Assembly (NCBI RefSeq): GCF_943734655.1
Contig: NC_071355.1
Location: 17,682,268 to 17,746,267, forward strand
Source: Sabethes cyaneus
Lineage: Eukaryota; Arthropoda; Insecta; Diptera; Culicidae
Reading direction: 5' to 3'
Length of the DNA stretch: 64,000 bases
Below are positions 12,701 to 22,173 of the stretch, one piece after another. Under the pieces are notes generated by a model, which was not told where the DNA came from, did not search any database, and saw only the letters and a program-made list of their open reading frames with translations. The position numbers and the translations under genes were made by a program. Within the stretch, counting starts at the first letter, position 1; each line of letters starts with the position of its first letter.

Positions 12701-13617
12701 GTTACTCGAGCCGGTTCCCGATGATTCGATTGATTTTCCATCTGCCAAACGCACAACAACGACGCATCACTCGTCATATGAGCAGTTGCACCTGAATCTA
12801 AGTACCAATAATCAGACCGTTCAACACTGCTTGCACCCAAGCACACTTCAAAACCGGAACTAGAGTCAACGGCAACATTCGCCTTCTCATTGTCGAGCTT
12901 CTTCTGTTCACGCTTATCCTGGGCAAATTTCCGGCAATCCCTCCGAAAATGCCCCTCCTTTTTGCAGTAATGGCACACATTTTTCTTCGCACTACGGTTG
13001 CTTATACTGTTCGGTTTAACCGTATTCATTACCAGTGCCTTCTCACCACTATGACACTCACTTTCGACACGACGTCAACCCTCATCGAGCAGCTTACCCT
13101 TCACAAAGTCTACAGTTAGGTCTGCATCTGGTCGACTTTCCAGCGCTACGATCAACCCATCGTAGGATTTTGGAAGGCTACACAACATTAATGCCACGAA
13201 CCAGTTGTCCTTCACTTCCTCACCTAACGCCGTTAATCGAAGTCGCAACGCAGCCATATCCTTCAAGTGATCCGCCATGCTACCATTTTCTGGCATCCGG
13301 ATGATAATCAATAGTTTCACTACGTGGATTATACTGGACAGAGATGCGCGCTCGTGGTAATCTTTCAGCGCGTCCCACATCTCCTTAGCCGTCTGCTTCG
13401 TCATAACATGAATGAGCTGCGTGTCCTCCAAAGCAAATCCGATCAACGCTTGAGTTTTCTCATCATTTGAGACCCAGGTTGCATCAGCATTCTCAGGCTT
13501 CGGATCCATGACAACTTTCAGCAGCTTTTCCCTTGTTAGAAGCAAACGCATTTTGAATTTCCACACTGCGTAGTTTCCGTCGCTCAGTTTTTCAATTGTG
13601 GCTTTTGTATCCGCCAT
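9793..13617 (-). pseudogene. copia Gag-Pol polyprotein, broken
   Basis: In intact form this encodes Gag, protease, integrase, reverse transcriptase and RNase H in copia order. The N-terminal Gag part is open from the ATG at 13617 to about 13075. Later come the zinc knuckle (CHYCKKEGHFRRDC), the protease site (YLDSGATAHM), integrase (SPQQNGVA), and a long intact RT/RNase H stretch 11262-9793 with YVDDIMIG. Compared with copy B it has a frameshift at about 13075, a loss of about 28 nt after DASLL (near 12750), a loss of about 50 nt after MCKHLWHR (near 12440), an in-frame loss of 27 nt after SDAE (near 12160), and a further frame break near 11880-11930. It cannot make the full polyprotein. Confidence 0.93.
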
Positions 13618-13737
13618 CTTGTTTTTCACAAGCACTCGTTTCTTCCGACGCGACACAAACGATAAACTACGCCACCAAAATCCACTATCGCGATTAATTG
13701 TCTAAAAAATAAAACACTCAAGCCTTTTCAAGCAAAA

Positions 13738-13751
13738 CTGGGCCCATAACC
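13738..13751 (-). other. copia copy A primer binding site
   Basis: On the minus strand, GGTTATGGGCCCAG abuts the 5' LTR. It is complementary to the anticodon stem-loop region of insect initiator-Met tRNA, the half-tRNA priming site known from Drosophila copia. Confidence 0.85.
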
Positions 13752-13980
13752 TCTTGGACTAGAGGTTGCAGTGGAATAAAAGGCTAATATAACAAGAAAC
13801 GAACAAGTTTATTAAAAAAGGTGTTATCTCCACGAGATCACTTTTACTTATATCTAATATAATTACATTCGTGATGAAACACGACGCAATATGCTGCTAC
13901 TCCACTCAGCTAGTACTTCCCGCACAGGGTGCTTCATAAATAAGATGTATATAGGGAGGAAGGTCGTTGTTACTCCAACA
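13752..13980 (-). repeat. copia copy A 5' LTR
   Basis: It is 229 bp. It differs from the partner LTR at 9537-9764 by a one-base run-length change and a small indel near 13860. Confidence 0.93.
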
Positions 13981-13985
13981 AATTA

Positions 13986-14583
13986 TATGCAAAGGAAATG
14001 TTTGGCACAGAACAATCACGGCGTTCTGGAGTTGTGGCGGAATATACATACATACAAAGATACAAATTCACGTTCATTTAGGTAGATTTATTAGAAAAAA
14101 CAGTCATAGTACAGCAAGAATATTGCTGATTTGAAAAAAATACATTCAAAAGTGCGCAACCGCTCATAAAAGCATTATTTTAAATTGAATTGCTTCGATA
14201 TCTTCGGCACACTTTTTCGTTATGGTCTAGAGTAGCCCTTTTGTGAGCGATCGCGCACTTTATGATTAATGTAAAATTTTTCTTGCTATCAGCAATAGGT
14301 ACTGCGTAACATTATCTTTTCGCCTTCCGTTTCACCAGGTTCGGTGATTTTCCTTAAGACCTAAGAGGCACGGAATTGTAAAATTCAAATCTAAAAACCA
14401 TTGTTGTTTTTCGTTCAATATAAAGCATAATATATGTACTTACAATTTCTAGTGATTTAAAAAAAATGAAAAATTGAAGTGTGTACCTTTCAGTTTACTA
14501 TTCCATGCAGAAGCAATAAATGAAATAATTCCAACTCCGGGCATCATAGGCACGTCCTCTTCTTCCTATTTCTCCTCTTCTTT
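13986..14583. other. unassigned interval; contains the 3' UTR of the triple EXD2-like gene
   Basis: AT-rich sequence with no other gene. It lies immediately downstream of the minus-strand stop codon at 14584, so the adjoining part is presumably the 3' UTR. I did not find a convincing polyadenylation signal close to the stop. Confidence 0.4.
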
Positions 14584-16852
14584 TTAGACAGTCGAACCGG
14601 GAAGAATTAGGTACGGTTGATCCTTAAAGCATGTTATTTTATTATGCACCGATTCAAACCATTTCTTGTGGGATACAGCCGCTGTCCTGTAATGATTTTT
14701 TCTTAATTCTTAATTTCTTAATTACACCAGCTTATGCATCTGCGACTCTACTTACTGCGGAACTAGAAGTTTAGCAAACCGTTCAAATAGTAGTACTGAA
14801 AAGTATACCGTGTTTGCTGCGTACGCAATCTGTTCCAACGATAGTTTTTTTCGACTCCAATTTGACGCGTTTACCCGTTGGCTTTCGTCCAAGTCAATCT
14901 GCAAGATTGTTCTCGCTAGTCCAGCCAATCCGTCCGTTACTGAAATGTTGGCTTTGTGAGCGAGATGCCGCAAGTCCAACACGTTCGAAACTTTTATGTT
15001 GTAATCGGTCTCCAGTGTCCTGACGTCGTTGAGGATATCAATGCCCACCTTCAATATATCGTTATTGCTCAGCAGGTTTTCGAGTGCCTTAGGAATCTTT
15101 TTCAATCGGTTAAATCTGACTAACAAGCGTGCTCCTTGGAACGAGGATAGTTGTAGCAGTTCAATGCTCTCACAGTCTAGTCCTAGTACGGGGAATTCAA
15201 CGCAATGTTTGCGCAATATTTTCAAGCCCTGAAACACATGAATGGGGGTTGTTGCTACCAGAATTTTTGGCTCAGGCGGTGCGCTCTGCGGGGCATTCGT
15301 GCTTTCGGCTACCGCCACTGCAGCTGTTTGTTCGTTACGCGGAACAGGTCTCTGGGGAGGCGGAGCACTAGGCACTACGTATGGGCGATCTTTGAAAATT
15401 TTTATTTTATCCCGCACGTAGTCACAGAACCACCTTTGGTAAGTCATGAAGGAACACCTGAGAAAATCAAATTCAAATCAATCTAATTTTCGTCATTAGT
15501 AGCCATAATTTAAAGTAACTCACCGCGGAACTAAACGTTCAGCCAAATTTACAAAAATTACTAGTGAAGTACGAGCTCTATTTAATCGCGTCCTGTCCAG
15601 CTCTCCTCCAAGTATTGTCTCGGTCAGTCCTAAAAACTCATACGATCCGCTAATGCCACTTTTATGTGCAAGGTGTCTCAAATCTATTGCGCCAAAAACT
15701 TGTAAATTAAAAATGATCTCTAATATTTGAATATCGCGCATGATATTGATCCCAACTTTATATATTTGTTCATTGCTTAGCAGTTGACGAAGTACTTGTA
15801 TGTTATGATTCATTTGCCAAAGCGAAATCACGGCTACTTTTCCGCGGTACGACGATAAGTGTAGATAAAACTGATCATCGTTTGACAAGACGGCTAATCC
15901 CAGTAAGGGGATCTTTTCATACATATGTTCCAAGCACAGATAACTTGCTGTATAGCTCGGAAACATCGATTTTAAGCTCCCATAAAGCGGAATGGTAAAT
16001 TTGGGACCCGGATTTACTTCGTAGCTTACCATAAACAATGGCAATGGTTGATCTATTATACGTCTCACCTCGTTTTCTATGCAATCATCAAACCATTCCT
16101 TGTAGGACATAGATAAACCTCTGAAATGATAATCTTTAAAACTTCAGCAAGACGTTCTTCCATCTTCACTTAACTCACCGTTGTCCAACCAAGTACCCTG
16201 CAAGCTGTTCAAAAATTATTACTGATTCATGGGTATTTCGTGCGGCGTTCTCTTCTAGCGATAATCTGTTAAATTCCCAATCAGAATCATCCGGGATATA
16301 GTACTTCTCTATGCTACATATTGCATTATAAACTGCATAAGGAGCGCACAATGTTTTGCTTGCGAGGTGATGCAGATCTACAACGCCTGCAACTTCAATA
16401 TTGCAGTCGTCGTTTAGCACCTTGACATCTCGAAGGATGTTTGCACCAACCTTTAAAATGCTGCCGTCGCTCAACAATTGCTTGAGTTCTGTTGGGATTC
16501 GGTCTAGATGGCAAAACTTTATCAATAGGCACGTTCCTCGGTACGACGACAACTGCAGCGATTTGATGGGATTGCGCGTTTGCACCGTATCCCGAGTCCA
16601 GTCGCAGCTTAGCCCCAATACAGGAAATTCATCGCAATGCGTTCGCAGTTCTTGCAAACCATCGCAGAACTCATTGTGGGTTGTTACTATCTGAAGTGAT
16701 TGTATTTCTAGTGGGATGGTAAATCTCTGGACGGGTGGCTTTAGACTGCTGAAAATTGCTCTGATTATTCTGAAAGAGCCGTAGCCTACTGCTGCCACTG
16801 CGGCCAATCCAACTACATCCGGTAGAGTAATGGTATCGTTAGTAGCAGGCAT
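14584..16852 (-). CDS. protein with three tandem catalytically degenerate EXD2-like exonuclease domains
   Basis: Four exons join in frame with consensus GT-AG introns: 16852-16179, 16120-15524, 15457-14756 and 14686-14584, giving 2076 nt and 691 aa. All three introns are short (58, 66 and 69 nt) and phase 2. Residues 1-40 contain a hydrophobic segment (about 12-30) as in EXD2. Each of exons 1-3 carries one DEDDy-type 3'-5' exonuclease fold, with recognisable strings such as LKVGANILRD, DLRHLAHK and FERFAKLLVP. Active sites are degraded. In domain 1 motif I is SCD instead of DCE and motif III has Asn for both Tyr and Asp. In domain 2 motif I is AVL and the motif III region is deleted. Domain 3 keeps DCE and the motif III Tyr but has Thr for the final Asp. 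Exons 2-4 each begin with the same KxWF linker that starts exon 2 of the Exd2 gene at 26515. The Cys/His module of EXD2 is absent. Open frames without internal stops argue for a translated gene, probably non-enzymatic (binding or regulatory). Confidence 0.85.
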
Positions 16853-17334
16853 GGTTCTGTGGCATTAGTGATCTACTCGAGGACTGCAATTGAAAACAAA
16901 ATCATTGTTAACTACTCATTTATCTTGGCGATAAATCTACTAACTTAAAACAACGTAAGATAACCCTTCAACTAATAACAAAACCGACATAAACTAACTT
17001 ATAATGAAATAGGTACATACAAACCAAGTGATAATGTTGAATATCTCGCCCGCTCTTCATTGGACCATCTGCTTTCAAATAGAAATCTTGCGGATAGGAG
17101 AAAATTTGCCAGGGCTAACGGACTCGATACAAGTCTGGTAATTTTGACTACTTTTTCGGAATATACATATATTTACCTATATGAATGAAAATTCAACTGA
17201 ATTAATTGGAAAGTCGGGAAAGCCAGATAAATACTCACACAGTCCGTCCCACAATAATCTGCGAGCTGGGCTGGCATCGCTGCTTTGAACTTCCATTTCC
17301 AAAGATTTCCAAGCTTTGCACGCCTCAACTGACT
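16853..17334. other. 5' flank of the triple EXD2-like gene
   Basis: No coding sequence. On the minus strand, a possible 5'-UTR splice acceptor (pyrimidine-rich, ending CAATTGCAG) lies about 40 bases upstream of the ATG at 16852. Otherwise nothing is recognisable. Confidence 0.3.
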
Positions 17335-17616
17335 TATAGACCAAATCAAGGTGACGTCATCTGGCAGATACTGGCGCCCTTGTTTACAAACAGACCGCAG
17401 AGTCCAAAAAAGTTTCAGCTGTTTAGTCGGCAAGTTTGTTGTTTAACCCGAGTTTAAACAGCATTAGGACTAAATTTAAAAAGCCATTATGCCTGTAAAA
17501 TGGTAAAACACACGCTACATTCGCTATAAACGAAAAGGAAAATTTTCCAAAATGTAAACAAGGGCGCCAGTATCTGTCAGTTGACGGCTCGGTTGACGGT
17601 ATGATGATTTGGTCTA
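17335..17616. mobile_element. MITE 1, TIR TAGACCAAATCA
   Basis: Non-coding element of about 280 bp bounded by TAGACCAAATCA and its inverse complement TGATTTGGTCTA, with TA at the edges as in Tc1/mariner-type MITEs. It contains GGCGCCCTTGTTTACAAA and, near the other end, the matching inverted AATGTAAACAAGGGCGCC, so it is partly self-complementary. Confidence 0.8.
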
Positions 17617-17883
17617 TAGACCAAATCAAGGTGACGTCATCTGGCAGATATTGGCGCCCTTGTTTACAAACAGACCGCAGAGTCCAAAAAAGTTTCAGCT
17701 GTTTAAACGGCAAGTTTGTTGCTTAAACCGAGTTTAAACAGCATTAGTACTAAATTTAAAAGCCATTATGCCTGTAAAATGTTAAAACACACGCTACATT
17801 CGCTATAAACGGAAAGGAAAGTTTTCCAAAATGTAAACAAGAGCGCCAGTATCTGTCAATTGACGGTATGATGATTTGGTCTA
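17617..17883. mobile_element. MITE 2, TIR TAGACCAAATCA
   Basis: It directly abuts MITE 1 in the same orientation and is nearly identical, with a small deletion near the right end. The abutment at a shared TA suggests insertion of one copy at the end of another. Confidence 0.8.
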
Positions 17884-17938
17884 TTACACCCCCATAGAAA
17901 ATTTTTTACGTTTCTCGCGTATACAATAATATTTTTCA

Positions 17939-18855
17939 CTAGCTGACCCGACAAACCTCGTATTGCCACAAATTAAACCGCGTTGTAAATACATAAATCC
18001 TGAATCTCGGATGACCTTTATCACAATCTCGAGTTTTGCAAGTTTCTGAGGAGTTCATGGATGTTTAATACAAATTTTGCTCACAGTAAAATATAAAACA
18101 ACTTCCCCTATTGCTTAGCCTGATAAAATAAAGCGGATAGCATTTCAACATTCCCCATCATTACAAACCATTTCGCCGAATACCATTACGCGGGATGTAC
18201 CATTTCACGGAAAATCTTTTTGTAGAAAGTACCATTTCGCAGGGGTGACCAAACCGAAGGAAAGTATAATAGAGGTCAGCTGATCCAGGAAAATAAATAA
18301 ACCTAGATAGAGGTGATCTCTACGGGGGCTGATTAGTTTTTGAGTTGCCACATGCTGAATTTGGTTCCATTTGCTTGATTACTTCTCGAGTTATGAGGAA
18401 ATTTGTGTTTCATTTTTATGGGAGTTCCCCCTCCTAAAAAGGCAAGAGGTTCTAATTCATCATAGATAAAAATCATGCCTCCAAAAACACCCACATGCCA
18501 AATATGGTTCCATTTGATTAATTAGTTCTCGAGTTATGAGGAAATTTGTATTTCATTTATATAGGAGCCCCCTCTCCTAAAGTGGGGAGAGGTTTCGATT
18601 CACCATAGAAAAAATTCTTGTCTCCAAAAACACCCACATGTAAAATTTTTTTCCATTTGCTTGATTAGTTCTCGAGTTATGCAGAAATTTGTGTTTCATT
18701 TGTATGGGAGCCCCTCCTTTTAGTGGGGGAGGGGTCTCTAACCAAACCCCTACATGCAAATTTTCACGCCGATCGGTTCAGTAGTTTTCGATTCTATAAG
18801 GAACATACGGACAGACAGACAGACAGAAATCCTTTTTTATAGGTATAGAAGATAT
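17939..18855 (+). mobile_element. repeat-bearing element, short copy (GACA tail)
   Basis: It starts CTAGCTGACCCGACAAAC and ends in ACGGACAGACAGACAGACAG plus a T-rich tail with TATAGGTATAGA. Between them are about three copies of a unit of roughly 140 bp with the words CCATTTGCTTGATTA, TCTCGAGTTATGAGGAAATT and a C-rich then G-rich stem. It is the same family as the long copy at 45341-47938. It has no coding capacity and I cannot assign a superfamily. Confidence 0.65.
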
Positions 18856-18875
18856 ATTCACTGCAAATGCTGCAA

Positions 18876-19020
18876 TAGACCAAATCAAGATGACGTCATC
18901 TGGCAGATATTGGCGCCCTTGTTTACAAACAGACCGCAGAGTCCAAAAAAGTTTCAGCTGTTTAAACGGCAAGTTTGTTGCTTAAACCGAGTTTAAACAG
19001 CATTAGTACTATTTGGTCTA
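18876..19020. mobile_element. MITE 3, internally deleted
   Basis: Same family as MITEs 1 and 2 but only about 145 bp: the left half is present and the inner right half is missing, while the closing ATTTGGTCTA end is kept. Confidence 0.75.
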
Positions 19021-19276
19021 TAGACCAAATCATCATACCGTCAATTGACAGATAGTGGCGCCCTTGTTTACATTTTGGAAAATTTTCCTTTTCGTTTATA
19101 GCGAATATAGCGTGTGTTTTAACATTTTACAGGCATAATGGCGTTTTAAATTCAGTCCTAATGCTGTTTAAACAACAAACTTGCCGTTTAACAGCTGAAA
19201 CTTTTTTGAACTCTACGGTCTGTTTGTAAACAAGGGCGCCAGTATCTGCCAGATGACGTCACCTTGATTTGGTCTA
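19021..19276. mobile_element. MITE 4, inverted copy
   Basis: A complete copy in opposite orientation, directly abutting MITE 3. Together 18876-19276 form a head-to-head pair that could fold into a long hairpin. Confidence 0.78.
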
Positions 19277-19286
19277 TCATTGCAAA

Positions 19287-19694
19287 TACCGTGGACCCCC
19301 GTTCGTTTGACCATTTTTAATCTGAACACTTTTTAATTTGAACCCCGTTGGTTTGCACGACGTGCAAATTAAAAATGGTTCAAATGTCATTCTTAACATG
19401 ACATCATTTATGTATGCAGACAATGCACATAAACACGATTTATTTGTACTGGCCTAGTGTGTTTAATCGGTTTCACATTTCGTTTTGCTAACGATTAAGA
19501 TGGAAATCCGATCGGAAAATGCAATATTCGCACTTGCAACTGCCAACTAAAACAAACCACCAAAACAATAACAAAGAGCAGGGCGGCCAGTTCACACAGG
19601 ATTCAGCATATTTCGGGTTACCAGTTGTTCAAATTAAAAAGTAACCCCGTTAGTTTGCGTGAGGAATCGTTCAAACGAACGGGGGTCCACTGTA
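19287..19694. mobile_element. TA-flanked MITE, TIR GTGGACCCCCGTTCGTTTGA
   Basis: About 408 bp. The left end reads TACCGTGGACCCCCGTTCG and the right end is its inverse complement (CGAACGGGGGTCCACTGTA), with TA at both borders. Sub-terminal copies of TTCAAATTAAAAA are present. No ORF. Consistent with a mariner/pogo-type non-autonomous element. Confidence 0.8.
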
Positions 19695-19869
19695 TCGCTT
19701 TGCATCCACGGTTGCAACCAATAAAAAAATTTGGCAGCAAAAAAATCTCGCTTGCATTTTTGCAATGAATGCAAATGATGTAAAAAGCTAATGCAAAATT
19801 GCGAAGTGAGACACCCCTTGGGTACAGACGGTAGATAATCTACAGACGCGCAAAGAGCGTGGCATAAAA

Positions 19870-20263
19870 CACCAATCGAACTGTACCGAAAACGACGAAT
19901 CCTTTCTACAGTACATTTACATTACAGTATGCAAAACATTGCGAAGCGTGGTCGTATCGAAGAGGAAGCTGGATATGTGATTACATTGTTCGTGGCATAG
20001 TAGACGAACCGGTGAATAAAGTGTGTTTGTTCGGAGCGAAAAACATAAGAGAGCTGAAAGATCGCTTGAAGCAATACGAAAAATTGAAAAGCCAGATTCG
20101 TGATAGTGGTCGTTTTAGCGCAAAACCCGCCGCGAGAGTCGAGAGAGACAAAGTTAAGAACATAAAACCCTCTGGCAAGAGTGATGCTATCGAGACCACA
20201 GCCGAAGAAGTGCGATGCTATAATTGTGGCAACCGTGGACACTACGCGAACGAAATCACGTAG
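19870..20263 (+). pseudogene. gypsy Gag C-terminus with zinc knuckles
   Basis: The readable Gag remainder includes MQNIAKRGRIEEEAGYVIT, then after a frame change VNKVCLFGAKNIRELKDRL, a basic linker, and the first CCHC knuckle CYNCGNRGHYANE. A frameshift near 20260 separates it from the second knuckle CFVCGDFGHRAKEC in the next frame. Confidence 0.75.
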
Positions 20264-20833
20264 GCCTAAATGTTTCGTGTGTGGTGATTTCGGACATCGT
20301 GCTAAAGAATGCAAGAAGAATGAAAAAGATCCCGAAGTAAACACTCTCAACGAAGAGATTATGCCAGTGTTACAGATTACTGTACATAATATCGAGTTGC
20401 GTACGTTGTTCGATACCGGTAGCCGATTCAATTTAATATCCGAGAGTGCGTACAAGCGAATTGGAGAGCCGCCGCTCACCAATACTTCTATGGTATTTAG
20501 TGGCTTTGGTGCGATGAAAACGCGAGCTTGCGGTAAAATCGTTGTCGGTATATGTGTTGACTCTGAAAACTATCCGGAGATGTCTTTCTTCGTCGTGCCT
20601 GCGGGTAGCATGTCGTACGACGCTATTCTGGGTATCGATGCTTTGAATAAGCTGGACGCGGAGATTAATAAGGAAGGTGTGAAGATAAATAAGAAGAAAA
20701 ATGCAAACCAGTGTGATGAAGAAAGTGAACTAATGATGATTTTGGACAAAGCGCGAGGTGGTATTGATGTGGATGTTCCGCCGCGATACGCTAACACCAT
20801 CAGAAGGATGATTGAAAGCTACGTGCCTAAAAG
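20181..20833 (+). pseudogene. gypsy second zinc knuckle and aspartic protease
   Basis: The frame carries CFVCGDFGHRAKEC (about 20275-20315) followed by a retropepsin-like domain with the site LRTLFDTGSRFNLI (Asp-Thr-Gly) and the flap and closing strand region YDAILGIDAL. The frame leads into the first MITE; host coding resumes after it. Confidence 0.75.
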
Positions 20834-20835
20834 TG

Positions 20836-21146
20836 CCCAGGTAACCAATAAGCATTAAAATAAGCAGTAAATCTGTCGTTTATTAGCATCCCTGGCATTT
20901 TATACTGCAGGTTGTTGTTTATCAGCTTTTTGACTGCATAACTGTTGTAAATTGGCATCCACAATTCTATTTAAATTCTTCTTGTTGGTAACTAGCTGCA
21001 AATAAGCATTGTCACCACTATAAGAGGGCTAGCAGTAAAGTAGCCGCATATTTTGCCAAAATTGCATTTAAGCAGCATTTAAGGCAACTTAAATGCTTAT
21101 TGGCTTGCTTTTAAATTGCATTGGAAATGCTTATTGGTTACCTGGG
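20836..21146. mobile_element. CCCAGGTAACC MITE A in gypsy pol
   Basis: 311 bp bounded by CCCAGGTAACCAATAAGCAT and its inverse complement. It is flanked by a 2-bp duplication TG (20834-20835 and 21147-21148). Removing element plus one TG restores the gypsy reading frame, which fixes both borders exactly. No coding capacity. Confidence 0.85.
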
Positions 21147-21148
21147 TG

Positions 21149-21292
21149 GTGTTAAAAGCCGAGTAGAAACAAAAATCATTCTGAGTGACGACGTACCAGT
21201 GCACATAAATCCGCGACGGTTTGCACCGAAAGAAAAGCAGATTCTAGAGCAAACTGTTGATGAGTGGCTGAAGGCTGGTATAATAAAGGAAA
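21149..21292 (+). pseudogene. gypsy pol fragment before the RT fingers
   Basis: This short stretch continues the polyprotein between two MITEs: VKSRVETKIILSDDVPVH, then RRFAPKEKQILEQTVDEW and AGIIKE, the standard lead-in to a gypsy reverse transcriptase. Confidence 0.8.
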
Positions 21293-22171
21293 CCCAAGTA
21301 ACCACGAAGCTTTATATCAATTCCATTGTAATGCTTTATAGTGCGCTACAAAGCATATCATATAATGTATTATTTTCTTACATGTACAATAAATGCAGTA
21401 ATAAAGTGGAAAAGGGCCCCACTATTGTCAAATTAAAGCTGCATTATAATAGCAATTGCTAAAGCACCATTACGGCATGAATTAAACATTGCTTCGCCTG
21501 CATTATCGACATTCGTTATTTTTAGCTTGTTTGCGAAAAAAATATAAAAACATCAATTCGGCCGGCGTGTCAAAAGACAAAAATAAATATATTTCATATT
21601 TATTTTTTAAGTCCGCTGGTTCTAGCAGCTTCTCAAGCTATGCGCTACTTCATTATTTACGACGAATGGATTTTTTTTGCATTTCAAATGTTACCTTTAA
21701 TGAGACTTGAACCTGATGGGTGCGTGTATCCCTGCATGGTTCATTTGCTGGCGCCTTTGATATCTTAACCACAGCTGTTATAGATGAGTGGGTTTTAATT
21801 AGTCGTACTTAAATCGTCGTTCGTAGTTGATTTTAGAATTCAATTGGTTGAAAAAAGACAGCAGCAGTTAGGTGAAACAGAGCATGAGTAGTGGCCGTAA
21901 ATAAGCAAAAACGAAGTCAGGTATAAGCATTTTATTAACATTTACGGTACGGTTTAAAGATTTGTCCTAAAGCTTGTAAGCAACGTATTGTAACATTATA
22001 TACGCAAATAGTGTTTTTAATAATGCTAATTTACGATAATGCTTAAACGCATTAGCAATGTTTATACAAAAGTTTTAACCATGCGAATTGCTGATATACC
22101 GCTGTCTGGTATTAGCGATGCCGAGCTACAGCCAATATGGGGTTATGCGTTAATGCTTGTGGTTACTTGGG
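21293..22171. mobile_element. CCCAAGTAACC MITE B in gypsy pol
   Basis: 879 bp with ends CCCAAGTAACCACGAAGC and the near-inverse GCTTGTGGTTACTTGGG, flanked by the 2-bp duplication AA (21291-21292 and 22172-22173). Excising it restores the RT frame. The AT-rich interior has a 73-codon frame at 21489-21710 that I do not recognise and consider doubtful. Confidence 0.82.
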
Positions 22172-22173
22172 AA

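Larger units (their letters stand above)
9537..13980 (-). mobile_element. Ty1/copia retrotransposon, copy A (decayed)
   Basis: This is a complete but inactive LTR element in minus orientation. The LTRs are 9537-9764 (3') and 13752-13980 (5'), each starting TGTTGGAG and ending TCCAAGA when read along the element. A perfect 5-bp target duplication AATTA flanks it (9532-9536 and 13981-13985). The two LTRs differ by a few single-base indels, so the insertion is older than copy B. It is the same family as the intact element at 29403-33952, from which it differs by many small deletions. Confidence 0.95.

Noticed and set aside
14752..16852. Three separate single-exon pseudogenes of Exd2
   Set aside because: Each frame ends at a consensus splice donor that reads into the next via a phase-compatible acceptor, so a single spliced gene explains the data better.
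17173..18996. Repeated short minus-strand frames beginning MPFKQLKLFWTLRSVCKQG
   Set aside because: The repeated frame follows from the MITE copies themselves. The frames have no domain and end at the element borders.
21489..21710. 73-codon frame in MITE B as a transposase remnant
   Set aside because: No catalytic triad or DNA-binding motif is visible, and the composition is AT-driven.
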